A stretch of 35,147 nucleotides of DNA from Sedimentisphaerales bacterium (GCA_016931715.1 JAFGEF010000143.1:1-35147), one strand, 5' to 3'. Counted from the first letter of the stretch, positions 14,521-23,253 are shown. Notes: generated by a model not told the origin, from the letters alone. Numbers and translations: made by a program.

Positions 14521-16617
14521 TTACGTTCCTTCCAATGCCTGTACCAACTGAGGTATGGTATCTTCTGCATTTCCTACAATATAATAATCGCACTGTTTGA
14601 ATATCGGTGCGTTCGGGTCGCTGTTGATTGCTACTATCGTTTCAGTGTTGGAGACACCTATCATATGCTGAATCGCTCCTGAAATTCCCAGTGCGACATA
14701 AAGTTTCGGACCGATGGAGGTTCCGGTTTGCCCGACCTGGTGAACGCGTTCGATAAAACCCTGCTCGACAGCGGCACGCGAGGCGCCTCTTTCGACTTCG
14801 GTATTTAGTTTTTTGCTTAGACTGCCGCAAAGCATTCCTACAAGCTTGTCATAACTGTCGCGGTTTTGCATGCCTTTGCCTCCGCTGACAATTACATCTG
14901 CTGCGAAATTGACTTTGCCTGTGCCTAATTCGGTTTTAATTATTTCGAGGCTTATATCATCTTCGGAAAGCTCGACTTTATGTTTGATAACTTTCCCTTT
15001 TCTGGATTTGTCGGGCTGTATTCTTTTCATAACACCCGGCCTTGCGGTAGCCATTTGCGATTTTGAATTTTTTGTTCTGATAGTTGCCATGACGTTTCCG
15101 CCGAGAGCCGGACGTGTTTGCAGGAGCAGGGCGATGTCGCCTTTTCTCGAACTGTCGCGTATATCCAGTCCTGTACAATCAGCAGTCAGGCCGCACTGAA
15201 CTCTATATGAAATCATCGGCGCCAGCATTCGTCCCTGCGGCGTAGCGGCGTAAAGCACAATTTGTGGCCAGTATTTACTTATCGCGTCTGCGATAACCTT
15301 ACGATATGCAGTCGGATCGAAATCTTTGAGAAGCTCGTCCTCGATTGTATAGATATTGTCCGCACCGGCGGCGATTAGCTCTTTGCTCATTGATTCGACT
15401 TTGCAGCCTGCAAGGCATACCCCGACTTTGGTTCCAAGCGAATCGGCAAGCTCTCTGGCTTTTCCGATAAGCTCGAATGTCGCGGGATGTATGACGTCAT
15501 CGTTGTGTTCGGCGACAACCCAAACCTCTCCTTCAAAGGCAGGTTTGGATAGTTGAAGGCCGGCGATCATATCATCGAGCGCTTTTTCATGGAAATGCTC
15601 GCCAGCCGCCGCAAGAATGCTCTGCTTGTTCTTATCGTTAATCTGATTTGGTTCTTTTATTCCAAGCTCGTTTAGTTTGTTTTTCAGGATTTCGTAATCT
15701 TCCTGCTCTTTTTGAGTGCCTTCGAAATTTCTTTCGAACAGGCTTTTTCGCTTGTCAGGCAAAATATACCGATGATTCTGCCCGCCTGCTTTTTGACCTG
15801 CTTTGCCGGCGTCTTTAGCACAGCTTTTTATGATTATTTCCGCAAGTGTTTTGGGGTCGTTAATCCGCTCGCATTTTCTTGTGCTTTTTCCCGGCGGCCA
15901 AACACGTATCACGGCTGTTTTGGAACCTTTGGCTCCGATTAAAGTTGCCTTTATATCGTCGCTGCCCCATTTGATAATTTCCATCTTATTCGCCAAGCGT
16001 GTTCTTGCAAAAGTCGCATAAAGAGGATATTCATATTTTGCTACGGTAACGACAACAGGCAATTTCCTGGCGGCGACTATCTGGCTGCCGCCGCTGATAA
16101 TGCGTGTAAACTCGAAACGCCTGTTTTTATACTCTGCGCCGGTAGCGTAAGCGATGCATGGCAGGTTCAATTCCTCTGCAATCTGAGGCGGAACCTGGGC
16201 TGTGTCGCCATCTACCGACTGCATGCCGGATATCACGAAATAATCGCCGCTGTTTTGCAGGATTTCTTTGACTATTTTTCTTATTGCAAACGCAAGAGGA
16301 TTAGCCGTAGCGACTGTATCGGCGCCGCCCAAAGCCCTGTCTGTCAGAAGTACGACTTTATCGGCGCATCTGCTTAAGCTGTATCTCAGAACTTCATCAG
16401 CCATCGGAGGTCCCATAGTCAGGGCTATGATTTGACCCTTGTCATCGCCGCTGATTTGTTTCATATGGCTTGCGAATGCCAGAGCTTGTGCATCCAGCTC
16501 GTTGATTACGCTTGCAAGCCTGGTTCGGATTAGCGTGCCTGTTTCCGGGTCGAAAGCGTTATCGGTAATTTGCGATACATCAGGGACTTGTTTTACTAAA
16601 ACTATGTAGCTGCTCAT
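14521..16617 (-). CDS. Fused electron-transfer flavoprotein, EtfB-EtfA
   Basis: The 698-residue product joins both ETF subunits. EtfB spans about 1-265 (IVLVKQVPD start; DGDTAQV at 136-142). A charged linker spans about 266-360, and EtfA runs from 361 (GEVWVVAEH) to the end. In EtfA the FAD-binding blocks are intact: RGASR, GQTGTSIGPKLYVALGISGA from 629, and SDPNAPIF near 666. Normally the subunits are separate genes (~260 and ~330 residues). DGDTAQV resembles the bifurcating/FixA-type EtfB and not the DDDSNQT-like motif of classical mitochondrial EtfB, so bifurcation is worth testing. The start MSSYIVL fits EtfB. The ETF-QO gene follows, forming a two-gene unit. Confidence 0.92.
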   Translation of the reverse strand: MSSYIVLVKQVPDVSQITDNAFDPETGTLIRTRLASVINELDAQALAFASHMKQISGDDKGQIIALTMGPPMADEVLRYSLSRCADKVVLLTDRALGGADTVATANPLAFAIRKIVKEILQNSGDYFVISGMQSVDGDTAQVPPQIAEELNLPCIAYATGAEYKNRRFEFTRIISGGSQIVAARKLPVVVTVAKYEYPLYATFARTRLANKMEIIKWGSDDIKATLIGAKGSKTAVIRVWPPGKSTRKCERINDPKTLAEIIIKSCAKDAGKAGQKAGGQNHRYILPDKRKSLFERNFEGTQKEQEDYEILKNKLNELGIKEPNQINDKNKQSILAAAGEHFHEKALDDMIAGLQLSKPAFEGEVWVVAEHNDDVIHPATFELIGKARELADSLGTKVGVCLAGCKVESMSKELIAAGADNIYTIEDELLKDFDPTAYRKVIADAISKYWPQIVLYAATPQGRMLAPMISYRVQCGLTADCTGLDIRDSSRKGDIALLLQTRPALGGNVMATIRTKNSKSQMATARPGVMKRIQPDKSRKGKVIKHKVELSEDDISLEIIKTELGTGKVNFAADVIVSGGKGMQNRDSYDKLVGMLCGSLSKKLNTEVERGASRAAVEQGFIERVHQVGQTGTSIGPKLYVALGISGAIQHMIGVSNTETIVAINSDPNAPIFKQCDYYIVGNAEDTIPQLVQALEGT

Positions 16618-16856
16618 GTTTCGTATCTCCGCCCAAGGCGTTCCTTACAGGATTATAGCGAGTAAACTATATAATTTATTTGGAAAATAAATCAAAACTA
16701 TTTTTTTTCGTATTTTTCATTGACCAGCTATGAAAAAATCTTTCATGAAGCCAGAAAGCGCATGATTATATCAGGAATGTAAATTATTTCAAATATTATA
16801 AATCTGACTTTTGTGCCTTTTCCTGTTTTTGAAAAACTCCTTTTTGAAGTAAAAAC

Positions 16857-17055
16857 AAGGATTCCGCAAAATTGAAGTTGGACATATATTGTATGAAGAA
16901 AATCGGTTTAAAAGATTTTCTTCATACAATATGCTGCATTGCCGTAACTGCTTATTCATGAATAGTTTAACTTCATTGTTTTAGAAAGAAAAAGTTAAAA
17001 ACAAGCAATTATTTCTTTCTTAGGGTATGTCTAACTATAGTTTTGCAGAATCCTT
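16857..17055. repeat. 199-bp element with terminal inverted repeats, copy 1
   Basis: Ends AAGGATTCCGCAAAATTGAA and (reverse complement of the right end) AAGGATTCTGCAAAACTATA form ~30-bp imperfect terminal inverted repeats. Inside is a hairpin with exact 17-bp arms (16888-16904 and 16914-16930, 9-nt loop), and a second AGAAAGAAA/TTTCTTTCT pair near 16984-17020. No coding capacity. A near-full copy lies at 31917-32113 and a partial one at 20220-20269. It resembles a miniature inverted-repeat element or a structured RNA. The gene-free stretch 16618-16856 shows nothing else I can name. Confidence 0.8.
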
Positions 17056-17152
17056 AAAAAATTCTTAACAAAGCAAGATTGACTATAGTCCTGTTTTTTG
17101 ATAGCTTTAATATTGTCGTGAGGCAGAAAAGACAGATATAGGAGAACAACAT

Positions 17153-17812
17153 ATGACAACAATAAATTATAAATCACAAAAGAAAATCCCAATTGTAGCT
17201 TTGATTGTAACGGTAATATTCATTGCTCCTACTGGCAATGCGGCCAAACCTAATCTTGATACACAAGCTGAAGTCTCTGAATATATTAATATTTTGACTG
17301 GTTTCGATAATCTTGAAGGGACGGATAAAACATATAAAATGATTGATGTAACTGACGATAATACCCCTTTCCTCCATGAAAGGATTAAGGGAAAGAAAAA
17401 TGTCTGGCTTGTCGAAGTCAAAAATGTGCGTCTTAAACTTAAATCAGCGATACCTAGTCATAAAGATAGATATACTCGAAAGTTCGATATACTGGTTGAC
17501 CCAAATACTGGAAATCTATTAAAAATAACATCCAAATATGAAGGATATGATCCTGATATGTTGCCGGAACCAAATGCGATAAATGCAGAGAATCAACTTA
17601 AAAAGTTTGGTGAAATGTATTTAGATTTTCCCAATGTACCCCCCAAAATAAGTTTTCTTGATGCTTTGAATGTTGTTCATCAGGGTCTTGGAGACCCATA
17701 TTTGGCAAAAGAAATTAATGGTCTCTATGTTATAGATTTAAGGTTTAATATGACTGCTCGACCGGTTTGGATAATAACCTTGCGCGGGCTTCCTCCATTA
17801 GAGCCAATGTAA
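17153..17812 (+). CDS. Secreted hypothetical protein, probably truncated by in-frame TAA
   Basis: The 219-residue product has a signal-like N-terminus (basic start, IPIVALIVTVIFIAPTGNA, cleavage after ~residue 30). The mature part contains a block VDPNTGNLLKI similar to PepSY-like 'D..tG.l' strands. The stop TAA at 17810-17812 is followed by a further 59 in-frame codons (17813-17989) ending in TAA at 17990-17992, whose text again has VDANTGGLLFATNI, echoing the upstream block. I read this as one gene broken by a nonsense codon, or a genuine stop with a downstream remnant. A GGAGAACAACATATG ribosome site is present. The repeat at 16857-17055 lies just upstream. The family is unknown. Confidence 0.65.
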   Translation: MTTINYKSQKKIPIVALIVTVIFIAPTGNAAKPNLDTQAEVSEYINILTGFDNLEGTDKTYKMIDVTDDNTPFLHERIKGKKNVWLVEVKNVRLKLKSAIPSHKDRYTRKFDILVDPNTGNLLKITSKYEGYDPDMLPEPNAINAENQLKKFGEMYLDFPNVPPKISFLDALNVVHQGLGDPYLAKEINGLYVIDLRFNMTARPVWIITLRGLPPLEPM

Positions 17813-17992
17813 ATTCCTTCTGGTTCCAAATTACCACCAATACCTGTTTCAGCAAGGAATTTTATGAGAAATGTTGTAGATGCCAATACTGGAGGACTAT
17901 TGTTTGCGACTAACATTCCTTATCCTGAGGGTAACGGTGAGACAATTAAAAATATTCCTGTCAATAATCTATCACAAGGAATTCATAAATAA
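17813..17992 (+). pseudogene. In-frame continuation after the TAA of the secreted hypothetical gene
   Basis: This uninterrupted 59-codon stretch is in the same frame as the upstream CDS and shares its VDxNTGxLL pattern (NVVDANTGGLLFATNIPYP), then ends in TAA. It has no start with a ribosome site of its own. Interpretation as the detached C-terminus is inference; a sequencing error at 17810-17812 is an alternative. Confidence 0.55.
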
Positions 17993-18132
17993 TTGTAGAT
18001 AATCTGAGTAGAAAAAAGTGTCTGGGACATTTTTCGAAGCTCAAGCGGAAATTGTTTTTTGGGCTGATGCTTCTTGATGACCTTTAAGGCTATTAAACCA
18101 TCAACAGGCAAATCTTCATCTATCAGCGCATA

Positions 18133-18279
18133 TTATCCGGATTTAGACATTGATTTTGATCTTCTTGTTTTCTGTTTCTTTTTATAAAAGTTGACAAGCT
18201 TTTTAGGGTTGAAATCGTATTTTTTAGAGATTTCCATTCTTACTTTTCTAATTTCTTTGATAGTTTCATTGTCTTTCAT
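18133..18279 (-). CDS. Small basic protein of 48 residues, unrecognised by length cut-offs
   Basis: On the minus strand, ATG at 18277-18279 opens MKDNETIKEIRKVRMEISKK, then YDFNPKKLVNFYKKKQKTRR and a short tail to TAA at 18133-18135. The 'ETIKEIRKVRxEIxKKYxxxPxKLVxxYxxxQ' layout resembles a small-protein family often found beside toxin-like genes. The frame stays open for about 50 further codons after the TAA. RBS is weak. No toxin neighbour is visible. The remaining sequence of the 17993-18500 gap holds nothing else I can name. Confidence 0.55.
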   Translation of the reverse strand: MKDNETIKEIRKVRMEISKKYDFNPKKLVNFYKKKQKTRRSKSMSKSG

Positions 18280-18500
18280 TTTAAAACTTCATTAATTCCA
18301 AAGGTGAGTATTTCATGATAAAAAGACGGTATAGATGTTTCTATATAAACCTTTTGCATAGTATCATTTTACAATATTAATGCTGTTAATAACAGTAATT
18401 TTTACAGTACTTTCGAAATAGAGGCGTGAAGATGTTTTATCCATCAATATTTTCTTGCCTGCGAGGCGGAAAATTGCTATTGTAAAAAAAGTAAATAGTT

Positions 18501-20195
18501 ATGCGAACAATAAGCAGTCCAAGTTTATCACAGTTGCTTCGTCAGCTTCGCTTTACGCCTCCTGAGAAGCGCAGAAAGCAGCTTGACGCCGCAGAAGAGC
18601 TGTTCGGGATTATTGATAAAGACAAGGAATATCCCTTCGAGTTCGTTTGTTTTCGTATTACCGGTTTTCATCTTAAAAGCGCAATCGGAAGCGAGATTAT
18701 AAAGGGCGAAAATCTGCTCGAAGACCTGCGAATTTTCATAACCAGGCTTTCGGGCCAGATTGCCCGGACTATACCGGAAGTATCCGAGAAAGTCTATACT
18801 TATGAAGAACTTGCCGAAAAATTCAAGGTATCTAAAAAAACAATTTATCGCTGGCGTAAGCAAGGCTTAATCGGTGAAAAGTTCATATTCAAAAAAGGCA
18901 CCCGGCGGTTCGGCTTCCTGGAGTCTTCCGTCGAGCAATTTATACAGGCTCATCCCGATTTGGTCGGCAAGGCTGAAAAATACGAAAGGCTCACAATCGA
19001 GGAGAAGAAACAGATAATAAGAAATGCGGCAAGGCTTTCTGCGAATACGAACTTGTCACGCCACCGGATTATTAGAAAAATCAGCTCTCGAACAGGCAGA
19101 TGCTTCGAGACAATACGCTATACGCTCAGGGATTATGAAAAGGTGAATCCTCAAAAAGCGGTTTTCCGAAAAACCGGCGGAGCAATTGACCCAACGCAGT
19201 CTGCGGAGATTTATCGTCTTTACAAGCAGGGAGTTAAATCCAAAGAATTGATGGAGCGTTTTCGCCGCAATAAAAGTTCGATATACAGGATAATAAACAC
19301 GAAAAGAGCGAAACTGCTCCATGCTAAAAAAATTGATTTTATTTTTAGCGAAGAATTTCTCGAAGAAGATGCGAACTTTAAGATTCTGGCAAAGCCTCTT
19401 CGTGATATTTGGCCTGCGGTCCAGATGGATTTGGAGTCTTTCACGCTGGTTGACAGCTCACTGCCCGAATATTTGCAGACATTAAAAGACGTTCCGATAC
19501 TTAACAGGGACAACGAAATAGAACTGTTTCGAAGATACAACTACCTGAAATATTTAGCGGACAAAAATCGCATCGGAATGTCACTGACTCGTGTTTCTGG
19601 CCGGAAGCTCAGGCAGATTGAAGACTATTTATCCGAAGCGGAAGAAATAAAAAGAAGGATTATCGAAGCGAATCTTCCGCTTGTAGTCAGTGTTGCGCGC
19701 AAGCATACATCAGGCAGGATAAGCCTGTTTGATTTATTAGGAGAGGGCAATTTCTCGCTTATGAATGCAGTCGAGAAATTCGATTATACGAAAGGTTTGC
19801 GTTTCGGTACGTTTGCAACATGGACGATTACCAAGGATTTTGCACAGAAAGTATCGGAACTTTTCGAGCATTTCGACAAAAGCAGGGCGGCTTCGCTGGC
19901 AAATATTCAGCGGGAAATGCATACCGGGGAAACTGCCGATTTTGCGGCTATCGAAAGTGCGCACAAGAGTCTTACGCGTGTGATAAAAGAAAATCTCAAC
20001 GAACGTGAACAGTATATAATTCTTCACAGGTTCGGCCTAATCGGTTCGCCCATCAGAAAGAAGACGAAAACCCTTGTTGAAATAGGTATGGAACTGGACC
20101 TCAGCAAGGAGCGTGTTCGCCAGATTGAGCTTATCGCCCTGCAGAAGTTAAGGCAATCTCTTAGCGCCGAGGAATTCGAGCTGCTGACCGGCTGA
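18501..20195 (+). CDS. Sigma-70 family protein fused to N-terminal helix-turn-helix modules
   Basis: The 564-residue product carries, in order: an unassigned N-terminal region (1-95); an excisionase/MerR-type HTH at 99-145 (YTYEELAEKFKVSKKTIYRWRKQGLI); one or two further HTH-like segments (about 180-212 and 232-268, KSKELMERFRRNKSSIYRI); a sigma region 1.2-like block (317-345, SLPEYLQTLKDVPILNRDNEIELFRRY); region 2 (386-455, IIEANLPLVVSVARKH ... LFDLLGEGNFSLMNAVEKFDYTKGLRFGTFATWTI); and region 4 (498-552, LNEREQYIILHRFGL ... ELDLSKERVRQIELIALQKLR). Region 3 is reduced to ~45 residues. It resembles a group-2/3 sigma factor with a specificity module of its own. It should bind core RNA polymerase. 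A weak ribosome site precedes ATG 18501. Confidence 0.85.
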   Translation: MRTISSPSLSQLLRQLRFTPPEKRRKQLDAAEELFGIIDKDKEYPFEFVCFRITGFHLKSAIGSEIIKGENLLEDLRIFITRLSGQIARTIPEVSEKVYTYEELAEKFKVSKKTIYRWRKQGLIGEKFIFKKGTRRFGFLESSVEQFIQAHPDLVGKAEKYERLTIEEKKQIIRNAARLSANTNLSRHRIIRKISSRTGRCFETIRYTLRDYEKVNPQKAVFRKTGGAIDPTQSAEIYRLYKQGVKSKELMERFRRNKSSIYRIINTKRAKLLHAKKIDFIFSEEFLEEDANFKILAKPLRDIWPAVQMDLESFTLVDSSLPEYLQTLKDVPILNRDNEIELFRRYNYLKYLADKNRIGMSLTRVSGRKLRQIEDYLSEAEEIKRRIIEANLPLVVSVARKHTSGRISLFDLLGEGNFSLMNAVEKFDYTKGLRFGTFATWTITKDFAQKVSELFEHFDKSRAASLANIQREMHTGETADFAAIESAHKSLTRVIKENLNEREQYIILHRFGLIGSPIRKKTKTLVEIGMELDLSKERVRQIELIALQKLRQSLSAEEFELLTG

Positions 20196-20219
20196 TTTTT
20201 TACTATCCGCTTTTTGTAT

Positions 20220-20269
20220 AATTTTTTCTTTCTTAAAGTATGTCTAACTTCGATTTTGCAGAATCCTTT
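20220..20269. repeat. Partial copy of the 199-bp element
   Basis: It matches only the right end of the element (TTCTTTCTTAAAGTATGTCTAACTT..., through GCAGAATCCTTT), 25 bases past the stop of the sigma-like gene. The left end and main hairpin are missing. The remainder of the 20270-20615 gap is AT-rich, with a promoter at 20523-20551. Confidence 0.7.
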
Positions 20270-20522
20270 ATCATTTTTCAATAAACAGCCGGAGGCGTTT
20301 TAATATTTGCCCGCCGCCCCCGGCCTAAGTAAAGGTGCGACATTAAATTTACTATATATAAGGCGTATGCCAGGGGCATTTTGTTGATTGATTTTTAAAA
20401 TATTTTTCAAAAAATGTTTAAATTTTTCTATTTTTATAAAAAAACTTGAAAAACAAGCGGTTTTGCAGGTGAATTGCTTTAATACTTTTCCAAATTCTGT
20501 AAAAAATATATGTTAAAAAAAG

Positions 20523-20551
20523 TTGACAACAATAGGCAAGAGTGGTAATTT
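20523..20551 (+). promoter_or_regulatory. Promoter of the SH3-domain gene, TTGACA-17-TAATTT
   Basis: -35 TTGACA (20523-20528) lies 17 bp before TAATTT (20546-20551). A better -10, TATAAT (20556-20561), is 27 bp away and so out of normal range. A strong ribosome site AAGGAGAT precedes the ATG at 20616. Confidence 0.5.
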
Positions 20552-20615
20552 CAAATATAATAATCGTATTAACTTATTTTATGGAAGAAAACCTTTTATT
20601 TAAGGAGATATAAAA

Positions 20616-21848
20616 ATGAGATATCACGCAAGCCTATTCATCTTAATCAGCATTGTCGGAATGGTTTCTGTTAGTTTTGCTCAGGGTGCAGCAGGAATGT
20701 CCGGAAGTTCTGCTTCGCCAACTCCGTCAATGACTGTACCCGGCTCGGCAGCTTATCCCTATGACGCCGAAATAACCGGCGATAATGTTAATGTCCGTTC
20801 AGGTCCCGGCACAGCCTATTACGAATGCGGAAAACTCTACAAGGGCGATAAGGTAAAGATATTTGGTGATTTAGATGGCGTGTGGTCCAAAATACAGCCT
20901 CCGGCCGGAAGCTTTTCCTGGATTTCCGCCCAATACATCAAAACTGATTCGGCGGATCCAACCATCGGAGTAATAACCGGTGATGAAGTTCGTGTCTGGG
21001 CAGGCTCCGAACAATATAGGCCTGAACGTTCCACAAGCCTGCAGGGCAAGCTGAATAAAGGCGATAGAGTCAAACTGCTTGGAGATCCGATACTGCCGGT
21101 CAATAATTATTATAAAATAGCTGTTCCTGCTTTGCCTGACGCATATTACTGGATAAGCACACAATTTACAAAGCCTATTGCGATAGAAACAACAGTGGTA
21201 AAACCTGCCGTTTCTTCAAACACAGGTGCGGTTTCGCCCGCTGCGGATAATGTTGCAGCTAATATGGCTAATATAACAGATGCTAATGCTGCGGCTATAG
21301 AAGTAACGCCTCATGAGCCTACGCCGCTTGAGAAATATTACGAACTGCAGAAGCAAATGGAAGCAGAACGTGTAAAACCTTTTACAGAGCAGAATTACTC
21401 AACTATAAAAGAATCACTTCTGGAGATTGTTAATAATCCGGATGCCGGAAAAGCGTCCATTTTTGCGCAATCAGTAATTGACCGGATTGGAGGTATTGAG
21501 CTGGCTTTGGGGGTAGAAGATGTTATAAAGCAGCAGAACGAACAATTGAAGGAAACCAAGGATAAGATAGTAAAAGCTCATGCCAAAAAACTTGAAGAAG
21601 TTACAGATTTTGGCAGATATGCTGTAATAGGGAAACTGCAAGACTTTCTTACTCTCGGTACCGGCAATTACAGAATAGTTGACCAGTCGGATCAAACTGT
21701 TTGTTACGCAGTTCCGAGTCAGGATATATCCGGTCAGGATTTGAGCGGACTTATCGGTAAAAAGGTAGGTTTGGTTGGTACAATCGAGCCTCATACGCAA
21801 ACATCAGGTGCAATGGTTCGTTTTAGTGAAGTTGTAAGCCTTGAATAA
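20616..21848 (+). CDS. Secreted SH3-domain protein
   Basis: The 410-residue product has a signal peptide (MRYHASLFILISIVGMVSVSFA, cleavage at A-QG) followed by two bacterial SH3 (SH3b) domains. The first (about 50-110) has NVNVRSGPGTAYYECGKLYKGDKV and WSKI...WISAQYI; the second (about 117-190) has DEVRVWAGSE...LNKGDRVKLLGD and YWISTQF. Such domains usually bind cell-wall peptidoglycan or peptide ligands. A Pro/Ala-rich linker (195-230) leads to a coiled-coil-like helical region (240-320), and the C-terminal ~85 residues look like an OB/β fold (VGLVGTIEPHTQTSG). Catalytic residues are not seen, so it is probably structural or a scaffold. A promoter and strong ribosome site precede it, and a bidirectional terminator follows. 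Confidence 0.85.
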   Translation: MRYHASLFILISIVGMVSVSFAQGAAGMSGSSASPTPSMTVPGSAAYPYDAEITGDNVNVRSGPGTAYYECGKLYKGDKVKIFGDLDGVWSKIQPPAGSFSWISAQYIKTDSADPTIGVITGDEVRVWAGSEQYRPERSTSLQGKLNKGDRVKLLGDPILPVNNYYKIAVPALPDAYYWISTQFTKPIAIETTVVKPAVSSNTGAVSPAADNVAANMANITDANAAAIEVTPHEPTPLEKYYELQKQMEAERVKPFTEQNYSTIKESLLEIVNNPDAGKASIFAQSVIDRIGGIELALGVEDVIKQQNEQLKETKDKIVKAHAKKLEEVTDFGRYAVIGKLQDFLTLGTGNYRIVDQSDQTVCYAVPSQDISGQDLSGLIGKKVGLVGTIEPHTQTSGAMVRFSEVVSLE

Positions 21849-21861
21849 GATTTTTAGTAAA

Positions 21862-21958
21862 AGCCTCTAACAAAATTAATTTTTGAGATGCAGCATTGCC
21901 ATCATGGTAATATTTCGCGGGCAAGATGCCCGCGATACGATTCTTTTTGTTAGAGGTT
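21862..21958. repeat. Inverted repeat around a GCGGGCAAGATGCCCGC palindrome
   Basis: GCCTCTAACAAAA (21863-21875) and TTTTGTTAGAGG (21946-21957) are inverted, enclosing a GCGGGC...GCCCGC palindrome near 21918-21934. It is non-coding, downstream of the SH3 gene, and resembles a REP-like extragenic palindrome. Confidence 0.6.
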
Positions 21959-21980
21959 CTAATTGTCATATGTCATAGAT

Positions 21981-22013
21981 AAAAAAACGCTCCTTAAAAG
22001 GAGCGTTTTTTTT
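21981..22013. terminator. Bidirectional Rho-independent terminator
   Basis: An 8-bp GC-rich stem (CGCTCCTT 21988-21995 with AAGGAGCG 21998-22005) is flanked by an A-run on the left and a T-run on the right. It lies between convergent genes ending at 21848 (plus) and 22081 (minus) and can serve both. Confidence 0.9.
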
Positions 22014-22080
22014 GAATATGTTTTTTGCGGGAGAGAATATCAACTGTTCAGAAATTCGCGAAAAATCTCTGAAATCATTG

Positions 22081-23253
22081 TTATTTTTTGAATTCTGTCC
22101 ATTTTTCCTTGCTTTTTGTACTTTCGAGGACAGTTTCAATAAACTGCATACCTCTCAGGCCGTCATTAACATTGGGGAAATCCAGCATTAGCGGGTCAGG
22201 CTTTGTGTTGGTTAAATTTGCCCTGATAGTATCGGTAAAGTTGCGGTATATGTTGGCAAAAGCCTCAAAAAATGCCTCCGGGTGCCCTGATGGAAGGCGT
22301 GTTGCACGTACCGCCGCGGCACTTTTCGCAGCTACGTAACCATTTCCTCGCTTCCAGACTTGTGTAGGAGCATTCTGGTCTTTTACATACAGATAATTCG
22401 GGTCTTCCTGGTGCCATTCGAGGCCTTTTTGTTCGCCGTAAATCCATATTGCGAGGTTATTCTCTTCGCCTACGGATATCTGGCTTGCGTGAAGAACTCC
22501 GCTTGCTCCGTTATTGAAGCGTAAAAGGATATTTCCGTCATCGTCAAGTTTGCGTCCCTTAACAAAAATAGACAGGTCTGCACAGAGTTTAGCTATCTTT
22601 AATCCGGTTATATATTCTGAAAGATTCTCTGCATGTGTTCCTATATCGCCGATACATCCTGCGCCGCCGCTTTGTTTCGGGTCTGTTCGCCATGATGCCT
22701 GCATTGAACCGGTTTTTTCTAATGCGGTTGAAAGCCAGCCCTGCGGATATTGCACAACTATTTTGCGGATTTTTCCCAGCTCGCCGCCGCGTGCCATATC
22801 GCGTGCCAGTTTGACCATCGGGTAGCCTGTATAGTTATGCATCAGGCCGAATACCTTTTTAGTCTTTTTTACTATTTTTTGAAGTTCTTTTGCTTCTTCG
22901 ACATTGAAGGTCATGGGTTTTTCGCACATAACATTGAAGCCGGCCTCGAGGAAATCCCTTGCTATTGGGAAATGCCAGTTATTAGGTGTGGTAATAGAAA
23001 CAAAATCGATTCTCTCACCCTCGGGGAGCCTGAGTTCCGCTTCGATCATTTCCTTGTATGTGCCATAGACACGATTTGGATCGAGTATAAGTTCTTTTCC
23101 CTGCTGTTTCGATTTTTCCGGATTGATGTCAAAAGCGCCTGCAACAAGCTGGACTCCGCCGTCCATACGGGATGCCTTGCGATGAACTTCACCGATAAAT
23201 GCGCCGGGACCGCCGCCCACCATGCCCATCTTCAAATTTCTATCGAGTGCCAT
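22081..23253 (-). CDS. Gfo/Idh/MocA family oxidoreductase
   Basis: The 390-residue product has an N-terminal NAD(P)-binding fold (VGGGPGAFIG at 12-21), the family's EKP motif (111-113, CEKPMTF) and a DIGTHAEN block (Asp203, His207) at the expected catalytic position. Family members oxidise sugars, sugar acids or inositols. I chose the ATG at 23253 (MALDRN...) because AAAGGAG lies just upstream; a longer form adds nine residues that overlap that site. The C-terminal domain contains WHQEDPNYLYV, a pattern typical of this large-type family, sometimes seen in polysaccharide degradation. It is divergent from the secreted gene set at 23775. Confidence 0.87.
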   Translation of the reverse strand: MALDRNLKMGMVGGGPGAFIGEVHRKASRMDGGVQLVAGAFDINPEKSKQQGKELILDPNRVYGTYKEMIEAELRLPEGERIDFVSITTPNNWHFPIARDFLEAGFNVMCEKPMTFNVEEAKELQKIVKKTKKVFGLMHNYTGYPMVKLARDMARGGELGKIRKIVVQYPQGWLSTALEKTGSMQASWRTDPKQSGGAGCIGDIGTHAENLSEYITGLKIAKLCADLSIFVKGRKLDDDGNILLRFNNGASGVLHASQISVGEENNLAIWIYGEQKGLEWHQEDPNYLYVKDQNAPTQVWKRGNGYVAAKSAAAVRATRLPSGHPEAFFEAFANIYRNFTDTIRANLTNTKPDPLMLDFPNVNDGLRGMQFIETVLESTKSKEKWTEFKK

